From: Dasyornis broadbenti
Taxonomy: Eukaryota; Chordata; Aves; Passeriformes; Dasyornithidae
Assembly (NCBI GenBank): GCA_013397935.1
Contig: VZRN01002235.1
Location: forward strand, 248,001 to 312,000
Direction: 5' to 3'
DNA: 64,000 nt
Positions 1 to 12,041 of the stretch are shown in pieces. The translations under genes were made by a program, and so were the position numbers. Below the pieces are notes generated by a model. It was not told the origin of the DNA and did no database searches. It worked only from the letters and a program-made list of their open reading frames with translations. Numbering within the stretch: the first letter of the stretch is position 1; every line of letters begins with the position of its first letter.

Positions 1-3000
1 CCATTTCGTATGAAAATATGTGGAAAGTGCATAAAGATAGCTTGTACCACTGGTGTACTCACTTAGAAAATGTAGCGCTTTTAGCAATACTTGCATGGCA
101 AAACACAGCAATTTAATCGGATTTAGAAGAATGTTTCTGGCAAAATATTCTGTCTGTCAATTCATTAATCTGTTTTCTTTAAGAGAAACGAAACAAGTAT
201 TTGTTGATGACAAAAGAGTTTGTTCAGTTTGAAATCCAGGCATGAATTTGATGCAAGAATAGAAAATACAGTTTACAAGACAAAGTGATAACACTGCTCA
301 CCATGACTCAGCAGAAGGAAATTAAAACAAAATAAATATTACAAATATATGGTAAAACTGGGCAAATTCAAGTTATTCTGGTTACACCTGAGAAAAACCC
401 TCTTCTGAAGGAAAAACTCAGTGGACAAACACAGGGAGTTGCTTTTAAAAGAGGCAGGCTTCTCTCTTTTTTGTAATAGCTCAATTATATTTACACTGAA
501 ACTTAGACATTTCTATTCTGAAGCAAAAAAATAATGTATCATAGCCTATTTAGAAGACTTACTGTTAGTCAACAGTTGTTGCCGCGAGCTCTAGAGGGCC
601 ACATTTTTCAAAATGCAGCTGCTTGGATATGGTTTGATAAACACATCTAGGATAGCACATCCTTTCAGTCCCAGCCGTATGAATTTTTCCCTGAAACAGA
701 AGTCTGATGCGTTGTGCCATGAAGACAGACTTGTCTGCCAGAAAGATAGCAACAGACAACTGCAATAGGATCTATTTCGGTGCTGCAGCCTACTGAATCA
801 CATTAGACAGCAGTCAATTATTTGTTCTAAGCTATGGGCAAGTAGTTTTCTGTTCCAGCAAGACATAGTTTGAAGGCAAAAAAGTCCATTTAGCATTATG
901 TAGGAAGAAAAATATATCTTTCACATCCCTTGAAAGTGGAACACTCAGTATTGTGCCTCCCTGCAATCCAAACAGTGTTTTTACTTAACTTTGTTCTCCC
1001 CACCTCGCAAATTATTAACCTCTAACTTCTGACTTGGAGAAAATAACCATAGAAATATCTCTGTCCCTAACACCACTTTGTTATGGACTACACTCAGTTA
1101 TAATTTCTTTACACAGTAGTAAAGAGTAAGAAAAACGTTAGGTTGCACCCTCCTCCCAAGACCTCAGGACCTGTCAAAACCCTGACTAAATAAACATGTA
1201 CCTTGAAAACAAGACTACCATGCTCAAGAGATACCCGAGAAACTTCTATTGTTGAAAAACACTTGACTACTACCATATATATAATTTAGAGAAGATCATA
1301 GCTATTTCTAGAAAAATCAAGTACGCATGTAACTCTTTTAAGATAACAAATGTGGAGAGACTAAAAAAAAACCCAACAATAAGACCCCCAAAATTAAAAA
1401 AAAAAAAAATTAAAAGAAAATTTAAAAAAAAACCAAAACACAACAACAACACCAAAAAAAAAACCAAAAAATCATTGATATATCTCTGAGGTTCCTGACT
1501 TGGGACTTAGGAAACCCTGCATTCAGAAGTCTTGCTTCCATGTTTCACACATTGGAAATAACACTTGCTAGTCTCATAACAATATTTCTGAACATGATTA
1601 TCGAAAACACCATGAGAAGCTCCAGAATCATGGCAATAGAGGTCTCAGAGAGGAAACTGCAGGAAGACAGGATTGGTAAACTGAGACATATGGAATTTTT
1701 TAAAAATAGTATTTATACTTTCAATAGTGTTACTAAGTTTTGAATAAAACATACCCTTCAAAATGGGCTAAAACGTTAAAAACAAATGGAGAATGACAGT
1801 CAGGAAATTAAGCTAAAAACATACAGGTAAAAAAATGCTTACTGTGAGGTTCCTAATAGTTCAGAAACAAAAAAAAAGAACTCCTAGTAGAGCTGTTTTT
1901 GGAAAAGGGAGGACTACTAAATTTAAGAGACACATGAAAAGCTAGGAGGTTTGTATGTTAATATTCCCTGACTTAAGATTATTTTTCCACTCTGCTGTAC
2001 TAAATTAACACTTGTATTGCATTGACTTTAGAAAAAAAAACTTCAAAGAACAGAAAATCTCAAAGATCAAAGACAATCATCTCCCAAGTTTACGTGCTAC
2101 TTCCAAAAATGTGTACCTAGCAAGTTTCAAGAGCCTGGTGACAAAATATTTGCACGAAGTCATGTTTAATTAAACAGCCAAAGATTGTAATCACCTAATT
2201 ATATCACTAACCTTAGTCTTGCACTGATTCATTGGAAATGGACTCAGCAGCAGCCTATAGGGAGATACTGGCTGCGTCCTGAGAAATGTGAACACTTACT
2301 CCATTATTTGTTTCTCTTAGCAAATTAATTTGTAGAGATCAATCATTGCACAAAGTACTTGCTAGCTAGCAAAACCACATGCTCCTAAACAGTCACAGCT
2401 GCGCTTGCATTTAAAAGAACATTCATGTATTTAAAGATTTCATCAGCTGGCTCTTAGAGACATATGAATCTCATTTTCTTCGGTTCGCTTTAAGTTCAGT
2501 GATCTCTGCTTTATACATTTTTCTCTCAAGTCTGTTTTGAATTTCAGATATGAACAGCTCAAACAGGCTATCCTTCCATCCTGTGTGACTTCATCCCATT
2601 CCGCCTTGAACTAATCCTCCTGCCTTCATATATGTGGTCTGATTACAGCTACATTCTGTATTCATATGACTCTTGGGCTGCCTCTCCTCTGTTCTTTTAA
2701 GACTCTGTGAATTCCAGAAAAATCAGGGTCAAGTTAAACTGCATATTTTGGCCTATTTTACTAAACTTAATCTAAGTTCTTTTTCCTTTGCTTTTACAAT
2801 ATCTACCACAAAATTTCTGATTTGCAGAGCACACACCGTCTACCCTATATTCTCTTTGAGGTTTTTAGTTCAGATTAGATTTATTCTGATCCCCTGAACC
2901 AAACTTTGATTATACAGTGACTTCTACAATCACTGCTTCTCAGTGGCAGAGGTCACAGAAAAAAATTTGCACAGCAATTGAACTGTGCACAAGGGAAGTG

Positions 3001-6000
3001 CCTCTTCATTAATGTTGCAGATCTAGCAGTGAGTCAGCTCACAAATGCAAATTCTTTACAAAACCAGTCAACAACCTATTTTGTTCTCACAAAATACTTT
3101 TCAGGAATGTATATCAGTTACTCTGCAACGTCAATGAAAGTCTATCAGAACTCTTCATTTAACAATAAAGCACTTATTGCACATTAAATGGAAATTGCAA
3201 CATTGTTATTTGCCAACCTATAAATTTTAGTTTTCTTTTTATTATAAAATGTAAAATTTTAGCTTGCCACAATTTCTTAATATATATAATATATCTTTCA
3301 AAACTGCGTCTTAACAGCCAAATATGAACCATGCCATTGGTGGGCATTTTTGTCTGAAAAGACTATAATGTTTGCTTCCCAAAGTAGAGCCCTAACACAG
3401 GCCTTTGTAAGACTAATTGAAAAAATTATCCACGCTGCTAACAAAATAAAAATGCTGTTCAGATGGATCTTGTTTGCAGCATAGAGCTGAGCTCATTCTA
3501 GACTGCATTGCCAGCACCATGGAACACAGGGCTTAGAGCTCCCGTGTGTTTTCAAGCCTGCAGCACAGCTCTCATAGGAAACCTGCCTAAGCATTCACCA
3601 GTTGTCAGGAGAAGTCAACCTTTTGTTCAAGGTACCTGATACCCTGAGAAAATGAAAGTAATGAAAGCAAACTAAGTGTGCACTTGTGATAGGCTGTTTA
3701 TGACTCAAGGTCAGAGGACTTCTCCATCTATCCAAGGCCAAGAGTAGATGAAAAATTCAAATGATAATTCAGAACTTGAATTTCCCAGACTTTAACCAAG
3801 GCCTTTGTAAAGGAAGCAGAAAGGCTTGGTTTACTGGTGTGATTGCAATTGTAATTATTTACACTCTCTCCCATACTGATAAACGTACAATTGAGGAGCA
3901 CAGTTGGAGGAACAAAGATCCTACACCTCTTGGGTTATTGAGTACTTCTGAGGAGAAGGGAGAAGTTTACTATTTCATAGTTAGGGTTTTTAAATGAACC
4001 TTAAGTGCTTACCCTGAATTATCAGGTGCAATTTTTCTCCCTTACAGCCAATAGCAATTTTTATTTCCTAAAATACATGTAAAGTGAGATATAGCTGTAG
4101 GACAGATATTTTAGCATCAATAAAAAACAAATCTGTGGGAAAGACAATAATGCAAAATCCGTGGAGGGAAGAATTTTTGTTTATAGACTGCTACTGGAAG
4201 CCCCAAATTTTAACTTTGTGCAAGTATATTTAGAATTATCTTTTTAAATATTCAAAGTGATTTAGGAAAGCAAAATGTCTGTGTAGGGTACAAAGGAGGC
4301 CTAAAAAAACCCATAGTTTAAAAATATTGTCTTCTTATATAAGGAAATATATGCGTTACCTTTTTTAGTAGAAAGCTTTTGTTTTAGGTTGAGTGTGAGA
4401 ATTCTCATTTCTGACAACTTCTGACAACAATCTTCTCTATTCTCCATATGCACACATAATTTTCTCTTTTTTTAAAAATATTACAAACCATTGTAAATAT
4501 GACTAGGTTTGAGAAAGAAAAAGCATTAAAAATTAAAAAGAACTCCTACATTCTTTTTGTGAACACAGTCTGCATATATTCCCTGGAAAATCTGGTCCTA
4601 ATTTGTTACTAAAAATACATGGTTTATTCTGAACATGACATTCCACCAGCTTGCAATCATCAAAATCAGCTTTCATCTTTTCACATTTGTGACAGAAGTT
4701 CTGAGAAAAGTGCAAGACATTATTTCCCTCCCACTGATATCCAAAGTTGTTTGCTTTACTTCTGCGGGCAGTGGAGTTAGGCATGTGGCTCGAGACTCCA
4801 GGGTTGGAGTGTATTATTGTGTCCTTAACAATAGGCTGCATGGGGGAAACAGTTGAATCAAGAATAAAACTTCCTACCAGCCACAAAGCACTTCTAATGA
4901 CTTCCAGTCAATTAAACACAGCACACTCTTTACTCTGTTATGTTGGTATGGAAAATATTCAGCAACAATTTCTTTGCTATAAAAGGAACACATGAACTAA
5001 CTTTCACGCTATGCTTACACACAAACATATACCATTTTGTTCCACATAGAAGCTACAGAATGCTAAGTCATCTTTCTCACATTTGTTTTCAGTTTTCTTG
5101 GAACAAAGTGCAGACTACTAGCATTGCAAACACATGCTTTTAATACAGCAAGCAGACTGGAAAACATCAGCAAACAGAAATGAAGAAAATCCATGAGAAA
5201 CTGTAGTAGAATTCCTCTAAATACTTCTAGCAAATAGAGTTATTGCAAAATGTACAGGTACTTTTCTTGCCTGGTTGATCAAAATAAATACTTTTACTAC
5301 TGAAAAAGAAAAGGTATGAGCCAAAGGCACATATTTAAGTGTCATATGCTTGGGTAGAGGGAGGGGAAAGAATAAAGGAGTCTGAAAGATGGGTGAAAAA
5401 TAGATGCATGCTTTCTAAATTTCACATGAGAAGGATGTGAGTTGGAATCAGAAATGTCTTGAAATGTAAACAGGTGGATTTATCTCACACACAAATTCAA
5501 ACAGCTGGTTTTTCAGATGTTACTATAGTAAATATACTCAAAGTGACCCATATAAACCACTATTTTGGCCTGAGTCACTCAAGTGTGCATTTACTTGGGC
5601 AACAGAATTCCCTCTGCAGAGAATTCTCATTCACATAAAAGGGCTGGAAATTAACATTTCCTGCTTTTGTCAAATGCAGGCATGTTTCAAGAGGACTCTG
5701 AAAACATCTGAAGGATTCTTCCATCCTGAGATCATCTGGCTGTTATGATTTGAGGTGTTGTTTCTTCACGAACTGTGAGACAAGCATGGGATAAGTGATT
5801 GTGGACTCTTTAATATAATTAAAAGTTCATTATAAACTGATCATCATGCTTGGTAATTTCTGTAAATATTAATTGCATGAATTGTCTGCTGAGATATTTT
5901 GCTGTGAGCTGCACATTACCACCACGCTTTTTCATACGGCCCTGTCTGCATAGATGTCACCACAATTTTAACCCAAGATAGGTAATATCCTGAAGTAGCA

Positions 6001-8459
6001 TCAGCTTTTCTCTGCTGCTAAACACAAAAAGGGTGTACTACCAACCCCAGCTCTCCTCCTCACCAATGCGTCTCCTGCAAGACATGCAGGAATGATCTGC
6101 TGGGACAAGTGTTTGCCCTGTCTGCTTACTTAGTACTGGACATCCTGGCTGAAATTGCCAGCAAGTTTGTCAGCTGTGGCCTTACCAGAAGGCATAATGA
6201 GATCTAGAGAATGAATTATCAATTCTTTCCATGCTGGTCATAAAACTACACTAATTTTATTAATGTTCAGAAGATCACTTTCTTCCATGAAGGAAACACA
6301 TCATCCAAAGTAAGGAAACACTGCAAAGAGTACTCACCTAATTTCTTCCAAATTAGAATCAGGGACAGGTTTTTTAATTCTTGCAAGTTAAAACAATGGT
6401 ATAATTGAAAAAATCACAGGTTTGACATTACAACATGAATGAACATGTGCCTTCAGATAGCCACTCTGATTTATATCTTTAAGGAATGCATATTCCCAGT
6501 CCTGGATTATAATACTGAATCTTTCAAAATTTCACAGAAAAAAACATATTGTTTTGAAATGCAGAATGGCTTGTGGAGTGTTCAGACAGGATTAATCAAG
6601 GTGGGGAAAAAGTAACTCTTTATTTCTGTTCAATTTCTTTTTCTGGATGCAAAATTCATTGTGCTGGCTGAAAATGAAGTCCTGATTTATTTTCATACAG
6701 CACAAGTAATTATTTCTAGGAAAGTTACTTTGACTAGGCACAGTGTGAGGCTTTATGTAATTTAAGAAAAAATATAACTTGTAAGTTTACAGAATCTCGT
6801 CTGATAAGTAAGCTGATACAAAATACTCTTCATCTGACTGCTTAATGATTTATACTAACCTACAGTTCATGAGCATTTACCAGCCCGCCTTTCCAATACA
6901 AACTGTCTCACTAAAACTAAGAAAATAAAATCAATTATTACATTACCCGTATAGTACGTACAATACTCAGAGGGTAATAGATGTTTTTTTAGAGAAGCTC
7001 TCATTCTCAAATAAAACAAAATTTGGAATTGATTATTTAAAAGCTAAGGCATTTTTCTTTCCTACAACTCAGTTGAATTACTTCATGATTGACAAAATTT
7101 TCCACTTTATAATGAAAAGCTAGTTTTTATCTCTGTGGCAAGCCACAATACAAACACACCACAGTGTTGTAGAAGAGCATTGTAAATAAAATACTAATTG
7201 TAATTATGTCACGAAACATACAGCCTCTACTTAAAATATGTTCCTATGCACTACACTTAGTTACTAGACCTTTCTCCTTCATCCTTCTTATTAATTTCTA
7301 TATGGAAAGTTTAAGTTCAGTTAAAATATTTAACTATTCCCTTATGCTGCCAGTACATAAACATAGTAATTGAAGTAATTAATAGCTGAATAACTATGTT
7401 TTATGACAATAAACACAAAAAAAAAATTACTGAGGCACTATGATATAATGTCATTTCATTTACTATACCAAATCAAGTTTTCAAGCCATTTATATAAGGA
7501 CTATGTGTACTAGTGTACTAGCTCTACCTTGTGTACAACTTTAGTTCAGAGATGAATGAAACCACACAGTAGAAAATCAAGTAGGATTTAGACTCTACGT
7601 GCAGAAGACGTGCAAAGAAGAAATACTACTCACATTGTCCTTCCATTCCATTTGCAAATAATTAGGCTTTTATTAAAATTATGTCACCCACTCTCCTTTC
7701 TTTATGTCAGTCTTAATATTAAATGATGGCCTTACTAATATATTATTATTAGTTAATCAGGCCTTGCAAACAGTAATAGCAATTAGCTGGGTATATTTCC
7801 CTCTGGGCACAATTCTAGGTAAACATGTTTGAAATTGGTAAATGGATGCTATCAAAAATGAAAGCATAAAGATCAAAATATCTCTGTCCACAAGCAGTAT
7901 GCTGTTGAATGGAAAGTAATTAAGCTAAAGAAGATCATCATCTTTCAAGAACTTTAAAGCACAGAAGTATCTTGAGTGGTTTGAATGGGTTCAGATTCAG
8001 AGGAGGTTTGTGCTGCAATATTATGTTTGTTATGATCAAATTATTTCTTTTTACTTCTTAACCCTCTGATCTTGAACAGTAATTGTTCTCATACTCTGTT
8101 GTGTACAGAGTTGCACATAAATTCAGTTTCATTAATGTTCCAGTCTGAAACACACAGAAGTGGGAGCCTGCACTGCTGAACTTTGGGATGCCTAACACTT
8201 AAATACCCTAATCTTAGGTATGCCAAACCCCATCTCTCCTATCTATCATCATCATCTAGAGGCCTGGTAGTCACTAAAGCTGGGACCCCTGAAAAGCAGC
8301 ATCCCCATCACGACCTGGGCTGAGATAATCACAGTGAAACACTAAGATTTGGGTTAGCTGCATTGGAAATGTACCTCTTGAAACTCTTCAGTACTTTTCT
8401 CAGGCATTAAGGAATCACCTTCATCTGTCCTAGATTCACAGCAATAGACACTTTTCCCA
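1..8459. other. AT-rich sequence without recognisable gene
   Basis: I see no repeat family and no convincing exon in this stretch. It contains an A-rich low-complexity patch at about 1361-1470 (runs of A broken by single C or T), short A runs, and AT-rich microrepeats near 3280-3300. The longest open frame is a minus-strand 117-codon frame at 4533-4886 with several cysteines (C-x2-C spacing twice). It has no domain I recognise, and overlapping plus-strand frames are also open there, so I treat it as chance. Composition fits intergenic or intronic bird DNA. Confidence 0.7.
1361..1470. repeat. A-rich low-complexity tract
   Basis: Runs of 8 to 13 A are separated by one or two other bases, with interspersed CAACAACAAC. 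The minus-strand open frame at 1270-1467, made almost entirely of Phe, Leu and Ile, is simply the T-rich complement of this tract and is not a protein. Confidence 0.85.
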
Positions 8460-9054
8460 CGTCACGATTTGTCCCAAGTCGACAACCAACTACCACACAG
8501 CCGCTCACTCCATGTGCCCCAGTGGGACTGGGGAGAGAAACAGAAGAGTAAGTGAGAAAGCTCTTGGGCTGAGATAAAGACAATTTAATAGGGAAAGGAA
8601 AAGCTGTACACACAAGCAAAGAAAAACAATTAATTAATTCACTGCTTCCCATGGGCAGGCAGTGGTTCAGCCATCTCCAGGAGTGCAGGGCCCCATCGTG
8701 TAACACTTACTTAGACAGACAAATACCATCAATCCAAATATTCCCCCTTCCTCTTTCCTTCTTTCTTGTCCACACCGTTATATGCTACGCATGAACCATA
8801 TGGTCTGAAATATCCCTTTGGCCAGTTGGGGTCAGCTGTCCTGGCTGTCTCCCCTCCCAGCTACTTGTGCACTCCCAGCCTGGTCACTGGTGGCTTTGGG
8901 TGAGGAGCAGAAAAGGCCTTGGCTCTGTGTAAGCCCTGCTCAGCAGCAATGAAAACATTGCTGTATAATCCATGCTGCTTTCAGCAAAAGTTCAAAACAC
9001 AGCCCTGTACACGCTGCTGTGAAGGAAATTAGCTCTACATAGACAAAACCAGCA
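8460..9054 (+). mobile_element. ERVL-type LTR, plus strand, diverged
   Basis: This is a long terminal repeat of the avian class whose consensus begins TGTTGTGGTTTAACCCC and ends in AAACCAG(GA)CA. It aligns by eye, over nearly its whole length, to the reverse complement of the elements at 21091-21670 and 50935-51520. Shared blocks include GCCGCTCACTCC, the AATTAATTCACTGCTTCCCAT block, the CATCTCCAGGAG block and CCTTTGGCCAGTTGGGGTCAGCTGTCC. The left end is eroded (GTCACGATTTGTCCC where TGTTGTGGTTTAACC is expected). The right end is CAAAACCAGCA at 9044-9054. A TATA-like stretch lies near 8778. It is clearly more diverged than the other two copies, hence older, and no target-site duplication is visible. 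The minus-strand open frame 8407-8706 is its shadow. Confidence 0.8.
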
Positions 9055-9094
9055 TTTTATCTCACCCTTATTCCGTACTGTTTATGTTATGATC

Positions 9095-9880
9095 AGGTCC
9101 CACGCTATTCAGTACACCATCATTAACCATGCTTCCTTCCTCTTCCCTGTCTTAAATATAGTACACAGATATCACTGTCTTAGTCTATGGACCAGCCCTT
9201 CAAAATGTCCTGAAAATATCCTCAAATGTTCACAAAATGTCTTTTGAGTTCATATAGACCATGACTTTGGGCTCCACCTGTTAAAGTGGTCTCTTGGAAT
9301 GGGAGAGATGGTGTGTTTCTCCTCCACTGGTTCAGGTTGTTCCTGTACAACTAATCCTGTAGCATGCAACTCAAATCATGGTTTGAAACAAGTTAGAGGT
9401 AATTCCATTACATTCTTCATTCCATTGCATTCTTCATCCCTGATCCCTTTGGGTGAGGTTACAGGATTTAATATTGCAATGAACTTTTCCCTTTGCTCTT
9501 AGTCTGGCTGCAGCAAGGCTTTTATTCTGTATTTGTTGTCATAATATGCAGCTCAAATCACAGCTTACAACAATTTAAAGATGTTTCCATTACAATCTCC
9601 TCCATTAACATGTATGAGCTGTGCAGGACAGCCTGTCTTACCATGGTCTTCACCACAAGCTGGAGGGGAATTCCTGCTGTGATGCCTGAAGCACCTCTTC
9701 TCCCCGCTTCTTCAAGTGTTATGACTCCTTAGACTTTTTCCTCCAGCACAGGATCTGTTCCATGAGGGACGGTCCTCCATGAACTCCTCCAACACTGGTC
9801 CTTCCCATGGGCTGCAGTTCTTTGCAAACTGCTTCAACATGGGTTAATTTTTATATCACTGATGCAGGCAGAAGTCATCA
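9095..9880 (+). mobile_element. Degenerate ERV/LTR-related interspersed sequence
   Basis: This follows the LTR directly. Several blocks resemble, from memory, a bird interspersed repeat often found with ERVL-type LTRs: CTTTGGGCTCCACCTGTT, GGGAGAGATGGTGTGTTTCTCC, and CCATGGGCTGCAGTTCTTTGC near 9808. A motif series (CTGTAGCATGCAACTCAAATCA, then GCAGCTCAAATCACAGCTTA) recurs twice inside it, at 9357-9378 and 9548-9568, suggesting an old internal duplication. A 17-bp imperfect tandem duplication occurs at 9402-9435. Small plus-strand frames at 9299-9502 and 9493-9732 show no gag, protease or polymerase motif. It may be proviral internal sequence or a second LTR type. Boundaries are approximate. 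Confidence 0.45.
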
Positions 9881-11385
9881 CAGAGAGTTACTTCTATGTA
9901 ATACATGCAATAAGTATATGTGTTAATTTAACAAACTAAATTCCACAAACTTCAGAAAAGAAGGCCTATAAGCATGAATAGAATTCAAAAGTAAAAGAGT
10001 GAGGTGAAAGAGTTTGTTCTCAGATTCTGCACTTTCCTCTCAATCCTCAAGCAATACCTCTCTGCCCCTTCAGGGAACTCAGAGAACAGTCTTTTATTTT
10101 CCAGATAAAGTATTTCACAGACAAAGAAGGATAAAATCTGCTCACTTAGAGTATTAACTCAACTCTTGAAAAAAATTCTTTAAGTTAGAGAGGGATGAGA
10201 CTGTACAGGATAACATTTGTTCTTGTTTAACTGAAGAAAGGAGGCAGAAGGAAGAGAGTAGGGCAGAGGAAGTGACCTCATGAAAGTCATTCTGTCAAGT
10301 ATAGTAGGATCAGTGAAACCATGAAGTACGACATGGTTCCAAGCAAAAAAATTCTGTTGTGCATGCAGGAGAAAGTCTAACTTGTTACTATGAAAATATG
10401 TTTTGACTATGAGGTTCAGAGAGGATAAAACATTTCAATTTAGTCTGTCCAATTGTTTAGGTATTAAAGCTGACAAGGAAGCAACAGTGAGCATCACTAG
10501 AGAAATCACGGTAATATGTATCTGTCATATCAAAATATGTTGGGATCAAAGATCATCCAGAGATGTCATAATCCTAATTATAGAAAACCAATTTTGTTTA
10601 GATTATAACTTCTGCCTATATCTCTTTAGTTTGCTTTTGCAATTTGCTACCTGTTTGCGCAGATTCAAAAATGAGGTATTGTGTGTCATTGAATGCAATG
10701 TAAGTAAGTTAGGTCTGACTGTGAAAGAACAGCTTGAAATGAGGAGCTACAAGGTAACCTGCAGTGCTTTACAATATAGAGTTCTTTGATGTGTGTGATA
10801 TGTGAAGTACAATACAAAATAATTTCAGATATTGTAAACTTCATAGAGGTTTAGAGGATGGGATATTTTTCTCTCCTTTTCTAGTTACCCACAAGAATTA
10901 GGCTATGAATGTTTAGTTCATCTTCCACATCATAAGCAAGCTTTAGTATCACCTTCTTTCCTTCAAGCAAGACAGTAGGTCACAACAAGGTTTCATAATT
11001 GTCTACTAAAATTCTTGCCACTTCTATGGCAAGTCATATATACTATCATGCAAAATGGGGGAAAAAATTACTTTGCAATTAATTAATTGCTTCATTTTTG
11101 TTGTCATTTCCTGGAGTCGTATCACACAGCATATTTTTAATTCACTGTCTATGTCTTTCTGTTCAAGATTTCTGTTGGACAAATTCTGGCAGCACTTTAC
11201 TATTAGACAGACTCTGCTGGCTCCACAAATCTTCGCTGCTATGATTTACCTCTATATTTCTCAAGCTCTATCTTTTTGTTCAGATGTAATAAGTTAAAGA
11301 CATTTCTGAATCACCTTTTGGGCAAGTCAATACCTCCTCCTGGATGCATGGCATATGCAATCATAGAGAAGCTTCTTACAAAGAG
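9881..11385. other. Unique AT-rich sequence, no gene seen
   Basis: Contains a 128-codon plus-strand open frame (10403-10789) rich in Cys, Ile and Val, with no recognisable domain and no splice context that I trust. No repeat family is recognised. Confidence 0.6.
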
Positions 11386-11508
11386 ATTCACAGAATCACA
11401 GAACATGCTAAGTTGGAAGGGACCCACAAGCATAATTGAGTCTGACTCTTAAGTGAATGGCCCATATGGTGGTCGAACCCATGAACTTGGCATTATTAGC
11501 ACCATGGA
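11386..11508 (-). mobile_element. tRNA-Ile/CR1 SINE (TguSINE1-like), 5'-truncated
   Basis: Read on the minus strand, the element starts with the 3' half of a tRNA-Ile: anticodon arm TGGTGCTAATAATGCCA (plus-strand 11488-11504, anticodon AAT), then a pol III B-box-like GGTTCGACC (complement of 11471-11479), then GGGCCAT. It continues into the CR1-type 3' tail GTGGGTCCCTTCCAACTTAG and ends in the TTCTGTGATTCTGTGA octamer repeat (plus-strand 11386-11401). A tRNA-Ile head with a CR1 tail is the layout I know as TguSINE1 of zebra finch and other songbirds, mobilised in trans by CR1. The D-arm and A-box half is absent or decayed past about 11505, so it cannot be a working tRNA or an active SINE. Confidence 0.8.
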
Positions 11509-11981
11509 CTATTGCACAGAGACAACATAAATTTACACCATACTAGGGATGCACTGGAAAAAAATATTCAAATTCACTTAAGCATTTTTCACCTATGACT
11601 TTGTGCTAAATTAACACACATAAAAATTCTTTTCTAAGTGGGTGCACAGAGGAGCCCTAATATTCTTTGAGATTCAGAGACAAAATTATAAAAAGGGCAG
11701 GTCTCCATTCTGTCTAATGAAGCTGCAAGAAAGCCCTGGTTGCCTTTCAGATGTGTGCAACATGCAGCTCTAACAGACAGCAGTCAGTGAATGATTTCTG
11801 TGAGGTGACTGTCAGCAAATCCAAAGCCAGGGTTAAGACCAAGTGCATAACAATGTATTCACCACCTCCAACTGTTGCAGACTCACAACCAGCACTGACT
11901 CAGAATGATTTCCAGAACATAGCTAAGAAGGAAGTCCTGTTTCTCTGCAAGTTTTCTTCCTGTCTAGAAAATATTTCTGCT
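11509..11981. other. Sequence up to assembly gap; weak exon-like segment
   Basis: A frame opens at 11751 right after a pyrimidine-rich TGCCTTTCAG that resembles a splice acceptor, and runs about 77 codons into the gap. The peptide is Ser/Thr/Lys-rich with four early cysteines; I recognise no family. The gap and following poly-T prevent judging whether it ends in a splice donor. Confidence 0.3.
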
Positions 11982-12000
11982 NNNNNNNNNNNNNNNNNNN
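11982..12000. other. Assembly gap (19 N)
   Basis: Nineteen consecutive N. The right edge leads into AAAAATTTTTTGC and a T run, so a homopolymer sequencing failure is a likely cause. Confidence 0.97.
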
Positions 12001-12019
12001 AAAAATTTTTTGCTTCCCC

Positions 12020-12041
12020 TTTTTTTTTTTTTTTTTTTTTT
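12020..12041. repeat. Poly-T run (22 bp)
   Basis: Uninterrupted T after CTTCCCC, just right of the gap. The plus-strand frame that spans the gap ends in phenylalanines encoded by this run. Confidence 0.95.

Noticed and set aside
4533..4886. Cysteine-containing 117-codon minus frame as a possible zinc-binding or secreted protein.
   Set aside because: The cysteine spacing does not match a zinc finger or knottin pattern that I know, overlapping plus-strand frames are equally open, and there is no supporting context.
10403..10789. 128-codon plus-strand frame as a gene.
   Set aside because: No domain, no plausible promoter or splice signals, and a length that can arise by chance in 64 kb read in six frames.
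11459..11508. A functional tRNA-Ile gene.
   Set aside because: Only the 3' half is present, the D-arm and A-box are missing, and it continues into a CR1 tail; it is a SINE remnant.
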